64,000 nucleotides of DNA, from positions 1 to 64,000 of the forward strand of contig CAZHRC010000005.1 in assembly GCA_964533865.1 (NCBI GenBank), read 5' to 3'. This DNA comes from CAZHRC01 sp964533865 (lineage in GTDB: Bacteria; Bacillota; Clostridia; Tissierellales; Peptoniphilaceae). Positions 51,589 to 60,500 of this stretch are shown here, in pieces. Position 1 is the first letter of the stretch; each line of letters begins with the position of its first letter. Under the pieces are notes generated by a model. It ran no database searches and was not told the origin of the DNA. It saw nothing but the letters and a program-made list of their open reading frames with translations. The translations under genes were made by a program, and so were the position numbers.

Positions 51589-51987
51589 ATGATGGTTGAA
51601 AGCGATTATCTCATGCGTCAGATCAAAGGCGTGATCCGAGTGATTGCGGGGTTGTTTTATAAAAAGGAAAAAATGGTCGAATCTTCTGGGATCCTCCTTC
51701 AAGATGAGCAAGCATTGCTTCTTGAAGAAGAGCTTGTCTTATTAATTGCAGACAATCGGATAAGTGATGCAGAGGATCTATTGTACCACCGCATCGAAGA
51801 GGGGACTCAGTCACTGTTGGGGGTGGGACTAAACTTTTATGAAAGGCTCAACGACCTGCCAGATGCAGTACTCGAAGCCAACGATTTTAGTCGAGAGGAA
51901 GTCTATGAAGGTTTAGAGGATCTTCTCGAGACTTTTGGGATAGCAGACTTAAATCCTTTGAAACCAACTGACGGCGGTTATGATTAA
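51589..51987 (+). CDS. DUF6483-like small cytosolic protein
   Basis: This 133-residue, mostly helical acidic protein has the opening YLMRQIKGVIRVIAGLFY, which resembles the DUF6483 group; that family call is from memory. The start is at ATG 51589 behind AGGTG. It is followed, with a one-base overlap, by the histidine kinase gene, so it may modulate or be co-expressed with that two-component system. Confidence 0.65.
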   Translation: MMVESDYLMRQIKGVIRVIAGLFYKKEKMVESSGILLQDEQALLLEEELVLLIADNRISDAEDLLYHRIEEGTQSLLGVGLNFYERLNDLPDAVLEANDFSREEVYEGLEDLLETFGIADLNPLKPTDGGYD

Positions 51988-53120
51988 TGGCGATGCTCGG
52001 TAAGCTCTTTCTGCGTTATACGATGCTCTGCTGGGTGATTTTCGAAGGGATATTGGCTATGCCATCCCATCAGCTGACCAGGATGGTCATTGTTTTATGT
52101 TATGTGATCAACAACCAGTGGCGCTATTTTTATCTCCACCATGTTGTAAAGTTATGGCAAGCATCACTCCTACTCGAGTGGGGACTCTACGGTTATTTGA
52201 TTTACGCTTATGGTGTGCACCCAGTGTGTGGGCTCTTAATTGGTGTATGGGATATCTTTGAACGAGGCAAAAAAATTGACGACTTTCTGTTGTTATTGAT
52301 TCCGTTGGCATTAGTGTTTTTCTTTGGGATAGGGCGTATATCGGTGTCCGAGTGGTGGATGATCACGATCATCGCCGTCCTTTTTTATCTGTTTCGCAAT
52401 CAACGACAGGCGATATATCGTCTAGAGAAAGAGCTTAAAGCATACGCGACGGATGCTAAAAACCTACGCCAATCGAATCAGGAATTGGAAAGCTCAAAAC
52501 AATCGGTTAGGGAGTTAACCCTTCTCAGGGAAAGAAATCGCCTATCACGCGAGATCCATGACACTGTAGGGCACCGTCTATCGACGATTGTCATTCAACT
52601 GTCTGCGATTGGCGTAATGGCGAAATCTGATGGTGAAAAAGCATCAGAGATGGCTCATGACCTTCGTGAGTTTTCCAGATTGGGTCTTGAGGATATTCGC
52701 GGTGCATTGCGTGCGATGAAACCTGAAAACTACGAGAATTATGAAATTTTAATGCTCATCGATGAGTTATCCAAGGAGTTTCAGCAAATGACAGGAATTG
52801 TCGTATCTTTGCGCTATTCAGAGAAGCGCCACCCTCTGGCGGACCGCTCTTTGCAAACGCTGTATCGCGTATCACAAGAGTTTATGTCAAACAGCGCTCG
52901 CCACGGAAAAGCGAAAAAAATCGATATGTATCTTCATTTTGACGAGAGTGGCCTCATTTACTCCTTGAAAGACGATGGTGTGGGCGCTGAGGTGATTAAT
53001 CGCGGTATGGGGTTGACGGGCATGGAAGAGCGGGTCCGAGAATGTGGTGGGCAAGTGAGTTGGAATACCTCACCGGGCAAGGGATTCTGGATGAGGGTGA
53101 CCCTTCCAAAGGAGGCATGA
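51987..53120 (+). CDS. Sensor histidine kinase (NarL/LiaS-type, HPK7)
   Basis: This 377-residue kinase has about five membrane helices in residues 1-140 and a coiled coil (about 145-180). The dimerisation/phospho-acceptor box has His191 in SREIHDTVGHRLSTIV. A HATPase domain follows with N-box SQEFMSNSARHGKAK, YSLKDDGVGA and GMGLTGMEERV. The short membrane sensor without a large outer domain suggests it senses the membrane state or small hydrophobic ligands. The start overlaps the previous stop (TAATG) and the end overlaps the regulator (TGATG). Confidence 0.92.
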   Translation: MAMLGKLFLRYTMLCWVIFEGILAMPSHQLTRMVIVLCYVINNQWRYFYLHHVVKLWQASLLLEWGLYGYLIYAYGVHPVCGLLIGVWDIFERGKKIDDFLLLLIPLALVFFFGIGRISVSEWWMITIIAVLFYLFRNQRQAIYRLEKELKAYATDAKNLRQSNQELESSKQSVRELTLLRERNRLSREIHDTVGHRLSTIVIQLSAIGVMAKSDGEKASEMAHDLREFSRLGLEDIRGALRAMKPENYENYEILMLIDELSKEFQQMTGIVVSLRYSEKRHPLADRSLQTLYRVSQEFMSNSARHGKAKKIDMYLHFDESGLIYSLKDDGVGAEVINRGMGLTGMEERVRECGGQVSWNTSPGKGFWMRVTLPKEA

Positions 53121-53758
53121 TGAGACAAATCAAAGTACTAGTCGTCGATGATGAAAAACTCATTCGAGAGGCGATGGCGTTTCTCCTGGCTCAAGACGGC
53201 AATATCGAAGTGGTAGGACAGTCTGCCAATGGCAGGGAAGCCTATGAATTTTGCGCGTCTCATCCGGTGGATGTGGTCCTTATGGATATTCGCATGCCAG
53301 AGGTCGATGGGGTGGAGGGCACACGCATGATCAAAGAAAGCTTCCCATCGATCCAAGTGCTCATCCTCACCACATTTAGTGACACAGCCTACATTCAAGG
53401 CGCCATGTCTTACGGTGCGTCGGGTTATTTGCTCAAAGACAGCTCGACGGAGTCGATTATCGATGGGATTTGCAATGTATATGAAGGGTCGGTGGTGTTT
53501 CATAAAAAAGTTTCTGACCTCGTATTTCAAAAACAGCCAGTCCGATCGAATTTATCCGAATATGCACTAAATGATGGGGAGCTGACCATCATCGATTTGG
53601 TGGCTCAGGGCTGTTCCAACAAGGATATTGCAAACACCCTCTACCTATCCGAAGGGACTGTGAAAAACAAAATCAGTGTGATCTTACAGAAAACCTACTG
53701 CAGAGATCGGACACAACTGGCGATATTCGCTTTTCAAAAGGGGATCGTCGCACCGTAA
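53120..53758 (+). CDS. LuxR/NarL-type response regulator
   Basis: This 212-residue partner of the upstream kinase has a receiver domain with VVDDE, phospho-acceptor Asp56 (VVLMDIRMPE) and the conserved Lys in YLLKDSS. The helix-turn-helix is in GCSNKDIANTLYLSEGTVKNKIS. ATG 53120 is four bases from AGGAGG; a second ATG three bases upstream is too close. No specific operator was found near the operon. Confidence 0.93.
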   Translation: MRQIKVLVVDDEKLIREAMAFLLAQDGNIEVVGQSANGREAYEFCASHPVDVVLMDIRMPEVDGVEGTRMIKESFPSIQVLILTTFSDTAYIQGAMSYGASGYLLKDSSTESIIDGICNVYEGSVVFHKKVSDLVFQKQPVRSNLSEYALNDGELTIIDLVAQGCSNKDIANTLYLSEGTVKNKISVILQKTYCRDRTQLAIFAFQKGIVAP

Positions 53759-53790
53759 TACAAATAAGAGAATAGAAAGAAGGATATGAG

Positions 53791-54237
53791 ATGAGTTTTT
53801 TAGACAAGATGAGAGCCGACAAAATGCAGTCGATGAGAGACAAGGACAAGCTGAAAACCGGCGTGTTAAGCTTGATGATGTCCGCCATTTCTTGGGCGGA
53901 AAAAGAAGGGAACAAAACCTTGACCGATGAAGAAGCATTGGTTTTTGTACGACGGGAGTTAAAACAAACCAAAGATGCCCTAGAGACCACACCGGCTGAT
54001 CGCCAGGACTTAATCGATGAAAACAATCGAAAAATAGAAATCATCGAGGCCTATTTGCCCGAACAAATGACAGCAGAAGAGCTTAGGGAAAAAGTGGCTG
54101 CTATTGTTGCAGAAAAAGGAATTGAAAAAACACCAAAGAGCAAAGGTCTGCTGATGAAAGAAGTCATGGCCCTTTACAAAGATCAAACGGATGGTAAGAC
54201 GGTAAATGCTATCGTCACTGAAGTCCTCAATAATTAA
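53791..54237 (+). CDS. yqeY: GatB/YqeY-domain protein
   Basis: This 148-residue helical protein of the YqeY family has MRDKDKLKTGVLSLMMSAI, EIEIIEAYLPEQMTAEEL and the end KSKGLLMKEVM, matching the tRNA-binding GatB tail. Its role is thought to relate to tRNA-dependent amidation but is unproven. GAAGGATATGAG precedes the ATG. A terminator follows at once. Confidence 0.92.
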   Translation: MSFLDKMRADKMQSMRDKDKLKTGVLSLMMSAISWAEKEGNKTLTDEEALVFVRRELKQTKDALETTPADRQDLIDENNRKIEIIEAYLPEQMTAEELREKVAAIVAEKGIEKTPKSKGLLMKEVMALYKDQTDGKTVNAIVTEVLNN

Positions 54238-54241
54238 ACGG

Positions 54242-54265
54242 AATCGGATGCGAAAGCATCCGATT
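54242..54265. terminator. Terminator after yqeY
   Basis: AATCGGATGC and GCATCCGATT form a perfect stem with a GAAA tetraloop, followed by TAAATATTATATTT. Confidence 0.7.
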
Positions 54266-54383
54266 TAAATATTATATTTATTTGAAATACAAATAGAAAC
54301 GGCGGTTTCATTTTAACATGCAATGAATGAAGCAGAAGATCCTTGATATAATAAATGCAGTATGAAATGAAGGAGGTGTTTGA

Positions 54384-55160
54384 GTGATAGGGATTGGTAT
54401 CGATATTGGATCAACGGCGACCAAGGTAGCTTTAAGAGGCGATGTCGAAGACGAATTTGTCTTGCCGACAGGCTGGAATTCCAAGGAGACAGCCCTTGAT
54501 GTTGAAAAGCGGCTTTCTACCCATTACGGGCTTGATATGGCGTCGGAAAGGGTTTTCGTCGTTTCTACAGGTTATGGTCGGGTGTCAGTTCCTTATGCCA
54601 ATAAAAAGGTGACAGAAATCACATGCCACGCCAAAGGGGCAGAGGTGATGATGAACGAGAAGGATGCGACTATTATTGACGTGGGGGGACAGGATACTAA
54701 GGTGATCACCTTACAAAACGGCGATGTGGCAGATTTTGTGATGAACGACAAATGCTCCGCTGGAACGGGAAAATTTCTAGAGGTCATGGCAAATCGCATG
54801 GGCTTAACGTTAGAAGAACTGTTTGAAGCGGCGACAGTTGGCACCGCAGCAAAAATTAGTGCGATGTGCACCGTGTTTGCGGAATCCGAAGTCATAGGAC
54901 TTATGGGAATTGGCGAAAGTCGCGACAACATCGCAGCTGGAGTAGTAGAGTCAGTAATCGCAAGAATTGGTCAATTAGCCGGACGACACGGTATACAAGG
55001 ATCGCTGATTCTGACCGGGGGCTTGAGTGTTAATCCTTCATTTGTAAAGTTGCTCAGCGAAAAATTGGGGAAACCTGTCAATGTGCACCCCAAAGGAAAG
55101 TACGCCGGAGCCATAGGGGCAGCAGCGGTGGCGGTAGACCAACTAAAAAGGAGAGTTTAA
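54384..55160 (+). CDS. Acyl-CoA dehydratase-type activase (ATP-dependent reductase component)
   Basis: This 258-residue ASKHA-fold ATPase is a homodimer that holds one 4Fe-4S cluster and fires electrons into its partner using ATP. Markers are GIDIGSTATKVALRG, IIDVGGQDTKVI, and the cluster cysteines in NDKCSAGTGKFLE and AMCTVFAESEVIG. GGLSVNPSFV is also present. It starts at GTG behind AAGGAGG. It is directly coupled to the double-cubane-cluster reductase gene (one-base overlap), so it is the reductase (DCCP-R type) for that protein rather than for a true hydroxyacyl-CoA dehydratase. Confidence 0.9.
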   Translation: MIGIGIDIGSTATKVALRGDVEDEFVLPTGWNSKETALDVEKRLSTHYGLDMASERVFVVSTGYGRVSVPYANKKVTEITCHAKGAEVMMNEKDATIIDVGGQDTKVITLQNGDVADFVMNDKCSAGTGKFLEVMANRMGLTLEELFEAATVGTAAKISAMCTVFAESEVIGLMGIGESRDNIAAGVVESVIARIGQLAGRHGIQGSLILTGGLSVNPSFVKLLSEKLGKPVNVHPKGKYAGAIGAAAVAVDQLKRRV

Positions 55161-56302
55161 TGGATATTAGAAAAGAGTTACCAGAAATTTTTGATGATTT
55201 TGCAGAAGGAAGACGTAATGCGTTTCTAAAAGTTAAAGAAGTAAAAGATAAGGATATTCCAGTCATCGGTGTGTATTGTACCTTTTTCCCACAAGAACTA
55301 GCATTGGCAATGGGTGCAACATCGGTGAGCCTTTGTTCCACGTCGGATGAAACCATTGAACGCGCAGAACAAGATTTGCCAAAGAACCTCTGTCCATTGA
55401 TCAAATCCAGTTACGGATTTGGTGTCACAGACAAATGCCCCTTCTTCTACTTTGCCGACCTTGTCGTAGGCGAAACCACTTGTGATGGTAAGAAGAAAAT
55501 GTACGAATACATGGCAGAATTCAAACCGGTACATATTATGCAACTGCCTAACTCGCCAACTGAAGAGGGATTGGCCTTGTGGAAGGCTGAGATTATGAAA
55601 ATGATCAAAGTTTTGGAAGAAACCTTTGACGTCACTATCACCGAAGAAGATATTCGCAGAGGAATCCAACTCAAAAACGCTGAACGCTCAGCGGTTAAGA
55701 GCGTTTATGAATTGATGAAAGCCGACGAGCTCCCAATGACTGGCCATGAACTCTGGCATTTTCTAAATGGGATTCAATTTGAGTTTGACAAAGCTGCGAT
55801 TCCAGAGCAAATGGAAGCTTTCAAAGCGAAACTTGCCGAAAACAACCCTCGTATTACGGGTAAGCCACGTATTCTGATCACCGGCTGTCCTATAGGCGCA
55901 GCTACTGAGAAAGTCATCGAAGCCGTGGAGAACAACGGTGGGATCGTAGTCGCTTACGAAAACTGTGGCGGGGCAAAAGCCATAGATAAAAACGTTGACG
56001 AGACCTTGGACGATCCCTACGAAGCGATAGCACGTAAATACTTAAGCATCGGTTGTGCTTGTATGTCTCCGAACAAATCGCGTATGGAGCTTTTAGGGCG
56101 CATGATCGATGAATATAAAGTTGATGGCGTATTGGATATGCAGCTTCAAGCCTGTCAACCATTCCAAGTAGAAAGTCTACTCGTCAAACGCTTGGCGACC
56201 AAAGACAAAGAAATCCCGTTCATCGCATTGGAAACCGACTATTCACAATCTGACGTCGGACAGCTAGATACGCGAGTAGCGGCGTTCTTAGAAATGTTAT
56301 AA
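55160..56302 (+). CDS. Double-cubane-cluster-type anaerobic reductase
   Basis: This 380-residue protein is related to the 2-hydroxyacyl-CoA dehydratase subunits but encoded alone with an activase, as in double-cubane-cluster proteins (DCCP). Cysteines likely to bind iron-sulfur clusters are in VYCTFFPQE, KNLCPLIKSS, TDKCPFFYFAD, ENCGGAK, GCACMSPNK and LQACQPFQVE. Known DCCPs use an 8Fe-9S cluster and reduce small molecules such as acetylene or azide in vitro; the natural substrate is unknown. A C_GCAxxG_C_C protein and a TDT transporter follow. Confidence 0.88.
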   Translation: MDIRKELPEIFDDFAEGRRNAFLKVKEVKDKDIPVIGVYCTFFPQELALAMGATSVSLCSTSDETIERAEQDLPKNLCPLIKSSYGFGVTDKCPFFYFADLVVGETTCDGKKKMYEYMAEFKPVHIMQLPNSPTEEGLALWKAEIMKMIKVLEETFDVTITEEDIRRGIQLKNAERSAVKSVYELMKADELPMTGHELWHFLNGIQFEFDKAAIPEQMEAFKAKLAENNPRITGKPRILITGCPIGAATEKVIEAVENNGGIVVAYENCGGAKAIDKNVDETLDDPYEAIARKYLSIGCACMSPNKSRMELLGRMIDEYKVDGVLDMQLQACQPFQVESLLVKRLATKDKEIPFIALETDYSQSDVGQLDTRVAAFLEML

Positions 56303-56326
56303 ACAATACATCAAGGAGAATCGAGA

Positions 56327-56794
56327 ATGAATAAAGAACAATATTTGGATCAAATACAAGAGACCGCTGAAGGTTATTTTTAACGTGGAGAATTCTTCTG
56401 TTCGGAAGCTGTACTACAAACCATTAATGATGCACTCGGTCAACCTTACAACCCAGACATTGTAAAAATGGCTTCTAGTTTTCCTATTGGCATGGGTAAA
56501 GCCCAATGTTTGTGCGGAGCGGTTTCCGGAGGAGAAATGGCATTAGGTATCGTCTATGGTCGCGTTCATGGCGAACCGATGGATCCTAAAATGTTTAAGA
56601 CGGCAAAAGGCCTTCACGACTACGTCAAGGATGAATACAAGTCACTATGTTGTCGCGTCATCACCAGAGAGTGGGCAGGCGATAACTTTGCTTCACCAGA
56701 ACGCAAAAGACACTGTGTCGAAATCACCGGCCGAGTCGCGCGCTGGGTGGCCAATGAAATGGTCGAAGACGGCAAGTTGGAAGTGACAGAATGA
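56327..56794 (+). pseudogene. C_GCAxxG_C_C family redox protein, interrupted by TAA
   Basis: ATG 56327 behind AAGGAG encodes MNKEQYLDQIQETAEGYF, then a TAA at 56381-56383. The same frame goes on RGEFFCSEAVLQTIN with no loss, through GKAQCLCGAVSGGEMALG and KSLCCRVITREW. Together about 155 residues match the family of small proteins with a C_GCAxxG_C_C cysteine pattern, thought to bind a metal or cluster. One base change (for instance from CAA) would restore it. An internal ATG at 56468 could give a shortened product lacking the first Cys. The end overlaps the transporter start by four bases. Confidence 0.8.
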
Positions 56795-57717
56795 TCGCTT
56801 TCACCAAACGTATCCCGACCCCCATCGCGGGGGTCGTTTTGGGCTTGGCTGCCCTAGGCAACCTATTGCAAAGCTACGGCGACGGAATTCGCCTTGGCAT
56901 CGGTGCAATTGCAGCGGTGGTTTACATCGCACTTGCATTGAAAATAATCCTCCACGCTCCAGTTGTAGCAGAGGAGATGAAAAATCCTGTTATCGCATCG
57001 GTGTTCGCAACATTTCCCATGGCTACGATGTTATTGGCGACTTATCTAAAACCTTACTCGCCTCAAATCGGAAAAATCATGTGGCTGATCGGTGTCGGCT
57101 TGCACATCGCCTTGATTCTCTATTTCACGGCGACGTTTGTACTTAAATTGAAATGGCCACAAGTCTTTCCGAGTTGGTTTATCGTCTACTGTGGCATCGC
57201 CGTTGCATCAGTAACCTGTGGAGCCTATGAAATATTCACCATTGGCAAAATCGCTTTTTGGTTTGCCTTTATTTCCCTACTCGTGTTACTTCCCATCGTG
57301 ACCAAACGCTACAGCATGAAAATCGAAGAAAAACCATTAACGAAGCCATTGCTTGCGGTTTATACGGCACCTGCCGCTTTGTGTCTTGCGGGTTTCGTCA
57401 ATGCAAAACCCGTTGAAAGTATAGCCCTTTTATGGTTTATGATCATCCTTTCCCAATTTTTGTATCTCTTTGTACTTACCCAAATGCCGAGATTATTGAA
57501 GATGCCATTTATGCCCAGCTATGCATCCTTCACCTTTCCCTTCGTGATTAGCGCCTTGTCCTTGAAGCTATCGAACGGCTTGTTGGCAAAAACCAATCCG
57601 GTCCCCCTCTTAGGTCAGATTGTAAAAATTGAAGAGGGGATTGCAACGGTTTTAGTGTTTTATACCCTGTTTAGATTCTTACAGTTCATCTTTGTGACTT
57701 CAAAAAAGACCGCTTGA
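56791..57717 (+). CDS. TDT-family transporter (TehA/SLAC1-like)
   Basis: This 308-residue membrane protein has ten hydrophobic segments, as in the tellurite-resistance/dicarboxylate (TDT) and SLAC1 anion-channel family. Blocks include RIPTPIAGVVLGLAALGNLL, ATFPMATMLLAT and the late FTFPFVISALSL. It may move a small anion linked to the reductase operon, such as a substrate or product. It overlaps the preceding gene by four bases (ATGA), so translation is coupled even though that gene is interrupted. Confidence 0.85.
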   Translation: MIAFTKRIPTPIAGVVLGLAALGNLLQSYGDGIRLGIGAIAAVVYIALALKIILHAPVVAEEMKNPVIASVFATFPMATMLLATYLKPYSPQIGKIMWLIGVGLHIALILYFTATFVLKLKWPQVFPSWFIVYCGIAVASVTCGAYEIFTIGKIAFWFAFISLLVLLPIVTKRYSMKIEEKPLTKPLLAVYTAPAALCLAGFVNAKPVESIALLWFMIILSQFLYLFVLTQMPRLLKMPFMPSYASFTFPFVISALSLKLSNGLLAKTNPVPLLGQIVKIEEGIATVLVFYTLFRFLQFIFVTSKKTA

Positions 57718-57726
57718 ATCAAAAAA

Positions 57727-57769
57727 TGCCCAACACTGATCGGATGATCCGTTTGGGCGCTTTTTTTTG
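57727..57769. terminator. Bidirectional terminator between the TDT and DUF624 genes
   Basis: GCCCAA and TTGGGC with an inner GATC/GATC pair form the stem. A T run follows at 57760-57768 and an A run precedes. Confidence 0.75.
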
Positions 57770-57772
57770 TCT

Positions 57773-58450
57773 TTAATGGTTGACAGAGGTCAGGTCAAAG
57801 TGGGTGAATACTTTGTTTAAAACCACTGTGCACAGATAAATCACTAGGCCTGGTATCAGTAAAATAAACAAAGGGATCAAGCGGATGGCAAGCCATGGCA
57901 AAAAGATGTAAAATGCGATGGGAGCACTGTAGACTATGGCGAGTAGGGCGGTGTAGGGTAAAAACCGTATGGAAAGATATAGGGCATTGCGCAAGGTCAA
58001 AAGGGTGGTGTTTTCGATGAGGGCTTGAAGTGCAAAAGTGTAGAGGTAGGTCATAGCCACCAATAACAGGAGGACGGCGAAGAGGTATCTGGCGATGGTA
58101 GTGGCTGCTGACTGACCAAGTAGGTTGGGGATCAACCACAGATCGAGAAGAAGTAGAGCGCCTAGCCCAAATAGAATGAGCCATAATAGGGTGCTTTTTT
58201 TGAGGTTTTCTTTGTAAACCTGCAGGTAGGCGGATAAGGTGACGTCCTCGTCCTCTGCGATCAGATCAAAACACAGGCGATGGCCAGCGGTGAGCGCTGC
58301 TCCGATGGTGATGATGGGCAAGCTCGTGATAAACATGTACAAGCTGAGTTTTATCCATTGAGCGATAAGGTTTAGCCCTTCAAAAAATGTGGGGGCATTC
58401 TTTTTCGGTTTTGGTGAGAGGTTGAATTTCCGAGGTTTATTAATGTTCAT
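57773..58450 (-). CDS. DUF624 (YesL-like) membrane protein
   Basis: This 225-residue protein has a basic N-terminus (NKPRKFNLSPKPKKN) and five to six helices, with the family block WIKLSLYMFITSLPIITIGAAL. DUF624 proteins such as YesL are encoded beside carbohydrate ABC importers, and here the sugar importer operon is divergent. The start is ATG 58450 behind AAAGGAGCG; an upstream in-frame ATG has no ribosome site. Confidence 0.82.
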   Translation of the reverse strand: MNINKPRKFNLSPKPKKNAPTFFEGLNLIAQWIKLSLYMFITSLPIITIGAALTAGHRLCFDLIAEDEDVTLSAYLQVYKENLKKSTLLWLILFGLGALLLLDLWLIPNLLGQSAATTIARYLFAVLLLLVAMTYLYTFALQALIENTTLLTLRNALYLSIRFLPYTALLAIVYSAPIAFYIFLPWLAIRLIPLFILLIPGLVIYLCTVVLNKVFTHFDLTSVNH

Positions 58451-58607
58451 GGCACGCTCCTTTTGTATAAGTATAGGAGAAATAAGAAAAATGTTCAAGT
58501 TTATCCAAGAAACGCTATTGAGGTTTTACTAAAACTTTACATGACCTTAACTCGATTCATACAATGAAATGTTATTCTGATACCATTCGTTGGCAAAAAA
58601 AGTTATA

Positions 58608-58636
58608 TTGTGGCTTTAAGACGTATCATGTATAAT
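58608..58636 (+). promoter_or_regulatory. Promoter of the sugar ABC operon
   Basis: TTGTGG (58608-58613), 17 bases and TATAAT (58631-58636). The leader to the first gene is about 100 bases. No clear catabolite-responsive element was found in the 292-base gap. Confidence 0.65.
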
Positions 58637-58742
58637 ACAAGGTACAAGAAGAGGTTTTCCTTCGATTGGCCATGGGAGAATCGGGTGGGATTTGAGACTG
58701 ATGATGTAACACAAATGCCTAAAATACAAAGGAGAGGATGAT

Positions 58743-59633
58743 TTGAAACAACAAACTTTGACAACGAGAAAGAAAGGGCTTATGAAAACAATTGAGCCGT
58801 TTTTGTATCTGTTGCCGGCGATCGTATTTTTTATCGCTTTTACTTACTATCCGTTCTTCAAAACCGTGTATTCAAGTTTTTTCACGGTAGATTCTATGGG
58901 GGTCATCAAGTCTTTTGTGGGACTAGAGAATTTCCAAAATGTCTTATCGAACCCAGCGTTTATTCAGTCGATTAAAAACACTTTCATTTACGTTGGGTTA
59001 TCATCGCCAGTCGCCATAGGGATTGCGTTGATGTTGGCGATTGTGGCGAATCAAAAGACGAAAATGTCGCCACTCTACGAGCTGATGTACGCCATCACCA
59101 TGGCGGTGTCCCTGTCGGTAGCGGCGATGATTTTTCAGCTCATGTACAACCCGACGATTGGCGTGTTGAACCATTTGTTAAACACAAACCTCAACTGGCT
59201 AAACGACAAAAAAATTGCGATGGTGGCATTGAGTTTGATCGCCGTCTGGATGAATATCGGCTATAATTTTTTGTTTTTGTTATCTGCTGTTCGAGGTATC
59301 CCACAAGAGCTTATGGAGAGTGCAGCCATCGATGGGGCGAATACGTTTCAAAAGACGACGAAGATCATTTTACCCATTATCTCGCCTACGGTTTTTTACC
59401 TCGTCTGTAGTTCATTGGCAAGGAGTATGATGATGTCGGCATTGGTCCTCATTTTGACTGGAGGTGGTCCTCAAGGTTCGACCGAGACGATGATTTCTTT
59501 TATGTACAAACAATCGGTTAACAATTTGAACTACAATGACGCTTATGCAGCGGCGATTATTGCCTTTTTGATTACGGCAGTTGCCATGGCGATCAGCTTT
59601 TCTTACGAGAAAAAGGGGGTTCACTACAACTGA
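58743..59633 (+). CDS. Carbohydrate ABC transporter permease (MalF/UgpA type)
   Basis: This 296-residue permease has six helices and the EAA-loop block ELMESAAIDGANTFQKTTKIILPIISPT. The start is TTG behind AAAGGAGAGG. It pairs with the next gene, a MalG/UgpE-type permease, with which it overlaps by one base (TGATG). Its substrate cannot be told from sequence; the downstream isomerase and phosphatase suggest a sugar, sugar alcohol or glycerol-phosphate-like compound. Confidence 0.92.
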   Translation: MKQQTLTTRKKGLMKTIEPFLYLLPAIVFFIAFTYYPFFKTVYSSFFTVDSMGVIKSFVGLENFQNVLSNPAFIQSIKNTFIYVGLSSPVAIGIALMLAIVANQKTKMSPLYELMYAITMAVSLSVAAMIFQLMYNPTIGVLNHLLNTNLNWLNDKKIAMVALSLIAVWMNIGYNFLFLLSAVRGIPQELMESAAIDGANTFQKTTKIILPIISPTVFYLVCSSLARSMMMSALVLILTGGGPQGSTETMISFMYKQSVNNLNYNDAYAAAIIAFLITAVAMAISFSYEKKGVHYN

Positions 59634-60484
59634 TGAATAATACAAAATCATTGCGTCAACGACGTATAAAGAAAGTAAGCGGTGTCGCTTTTCAAATTTT
59701 TGCTGTGCTTTTGGGAATGATCATCATATTTCCTATCCTATACGCCACATTTATTTCTCTGATGCCTGCGGATCAAATTTTAAGCAATCCGCCAACGATC
59801 ATTCCTAAAAGCATTATTATGGATAACTTCAAGAAAGCTATCGAAGCTACGGATCTCGGGCGCTATATGATCAACTCCCTCGTCGTGGCAGGGGTGTCGT
59901 CCTTGGTGCGCGTACTGACGGCGGGTATGGCAGCCTTTGCCTTTTCGTTTTTTGAGTTTAAAGGGAAGAACTTTCTCTTTGCTCTCACCATGGGCACAGT
60001 GATGATTCCGGGAGACATCGTCCTCGTGACGAATTATCAAACTGTAGCAAAATTAGGTTTGGTCAATACTTACTTGGGGATGATGATCGTCTTTTTGGTA
60101 TCTGCACTCAATATCTTTATCTTGAGACAAAATTTCCTGTCTTTTTCAAAGGAGCTTAAAGAGGCTTCAGAAATCGATGGGTGTGGAAACTTTCGATTTT
60201 TCACCACGATTCTCATGCCGTTAAACAAACCGGTGTTGACCACGGTGTTCATTTCCGCTTTTATCGGAACGTGGAATACTTACTTATGGCCGATGTTAGT
60301 AACAAACGACCCGGCGATGAGGACGGTGCAGGTGGGGATCACCATGTTGAATTTTCCAGATGGTACGGTATACGGCCCGATTATGGCAGCGGCAATGCTG
60401 GTGTTATTGCCGGTCATCGCCATATTTATCATATTCCGTCGAAATATCGTCGGCGGGTTAATGGGTGGAGCAGTAAAAGGATAA
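59633..60484 (+). CDS. Carbohydrate ABC transporter permease (MalG/UgpE type)
   Basis: This 283-residue permease has six helices, the EAA loop KELKEASEIDGCGNFRFFTTILMPLNKPV and the typical MIIFPILYATFISLMP start of the transport domain. Its ATG overlaps the stop of the first permease. The lipoprotein gene follows after 16 bases. Together they form the channel of a CUT1-type importer. Confidence 0.92.
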   Translation: MNNTKSLRQRRIKKVSGVAFQIFAVLLGMIIIFPILYATFISLMPADQILSNPPTIIPKSIIMDNFKKAIEATDLGRYMINSLVVAGVSSLVRVLTAGMAAFAFSFFEFKGKNFLFALTMGTVMIPGDIVLVTNYQTVAKLGLVNTYLGMMIVFLVSALNIFILRQNFLSFSKELKEASEIDGCGNFRFFTTILMPLNKPVLTTVFISAFIGTWNTYLWPMLVTNDPAMRTVQVGITMLNFPDGTVYGPIMAAAMLVLLPVIAIFIIFRRNIVGGLMGGAVKG

Positions 60485-60500
60485 AAAAGGAGGAAATAGT

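Noticed and set aside
54384..56302. True (R)-2-hydroxyacyl-CoA dehydratase pathway
   Set aside because: Only one dehydratase-like subunit is present, with no CoA transferase or dehydrogenase. The pattern fits the double-cubane-cluster reductase instead.
56381..56383. Recoded stop codon (selenocysteine or pyrrolysine)
   Set aside because: The codon is TAA, which neither system uses, and no insertion element is visible.
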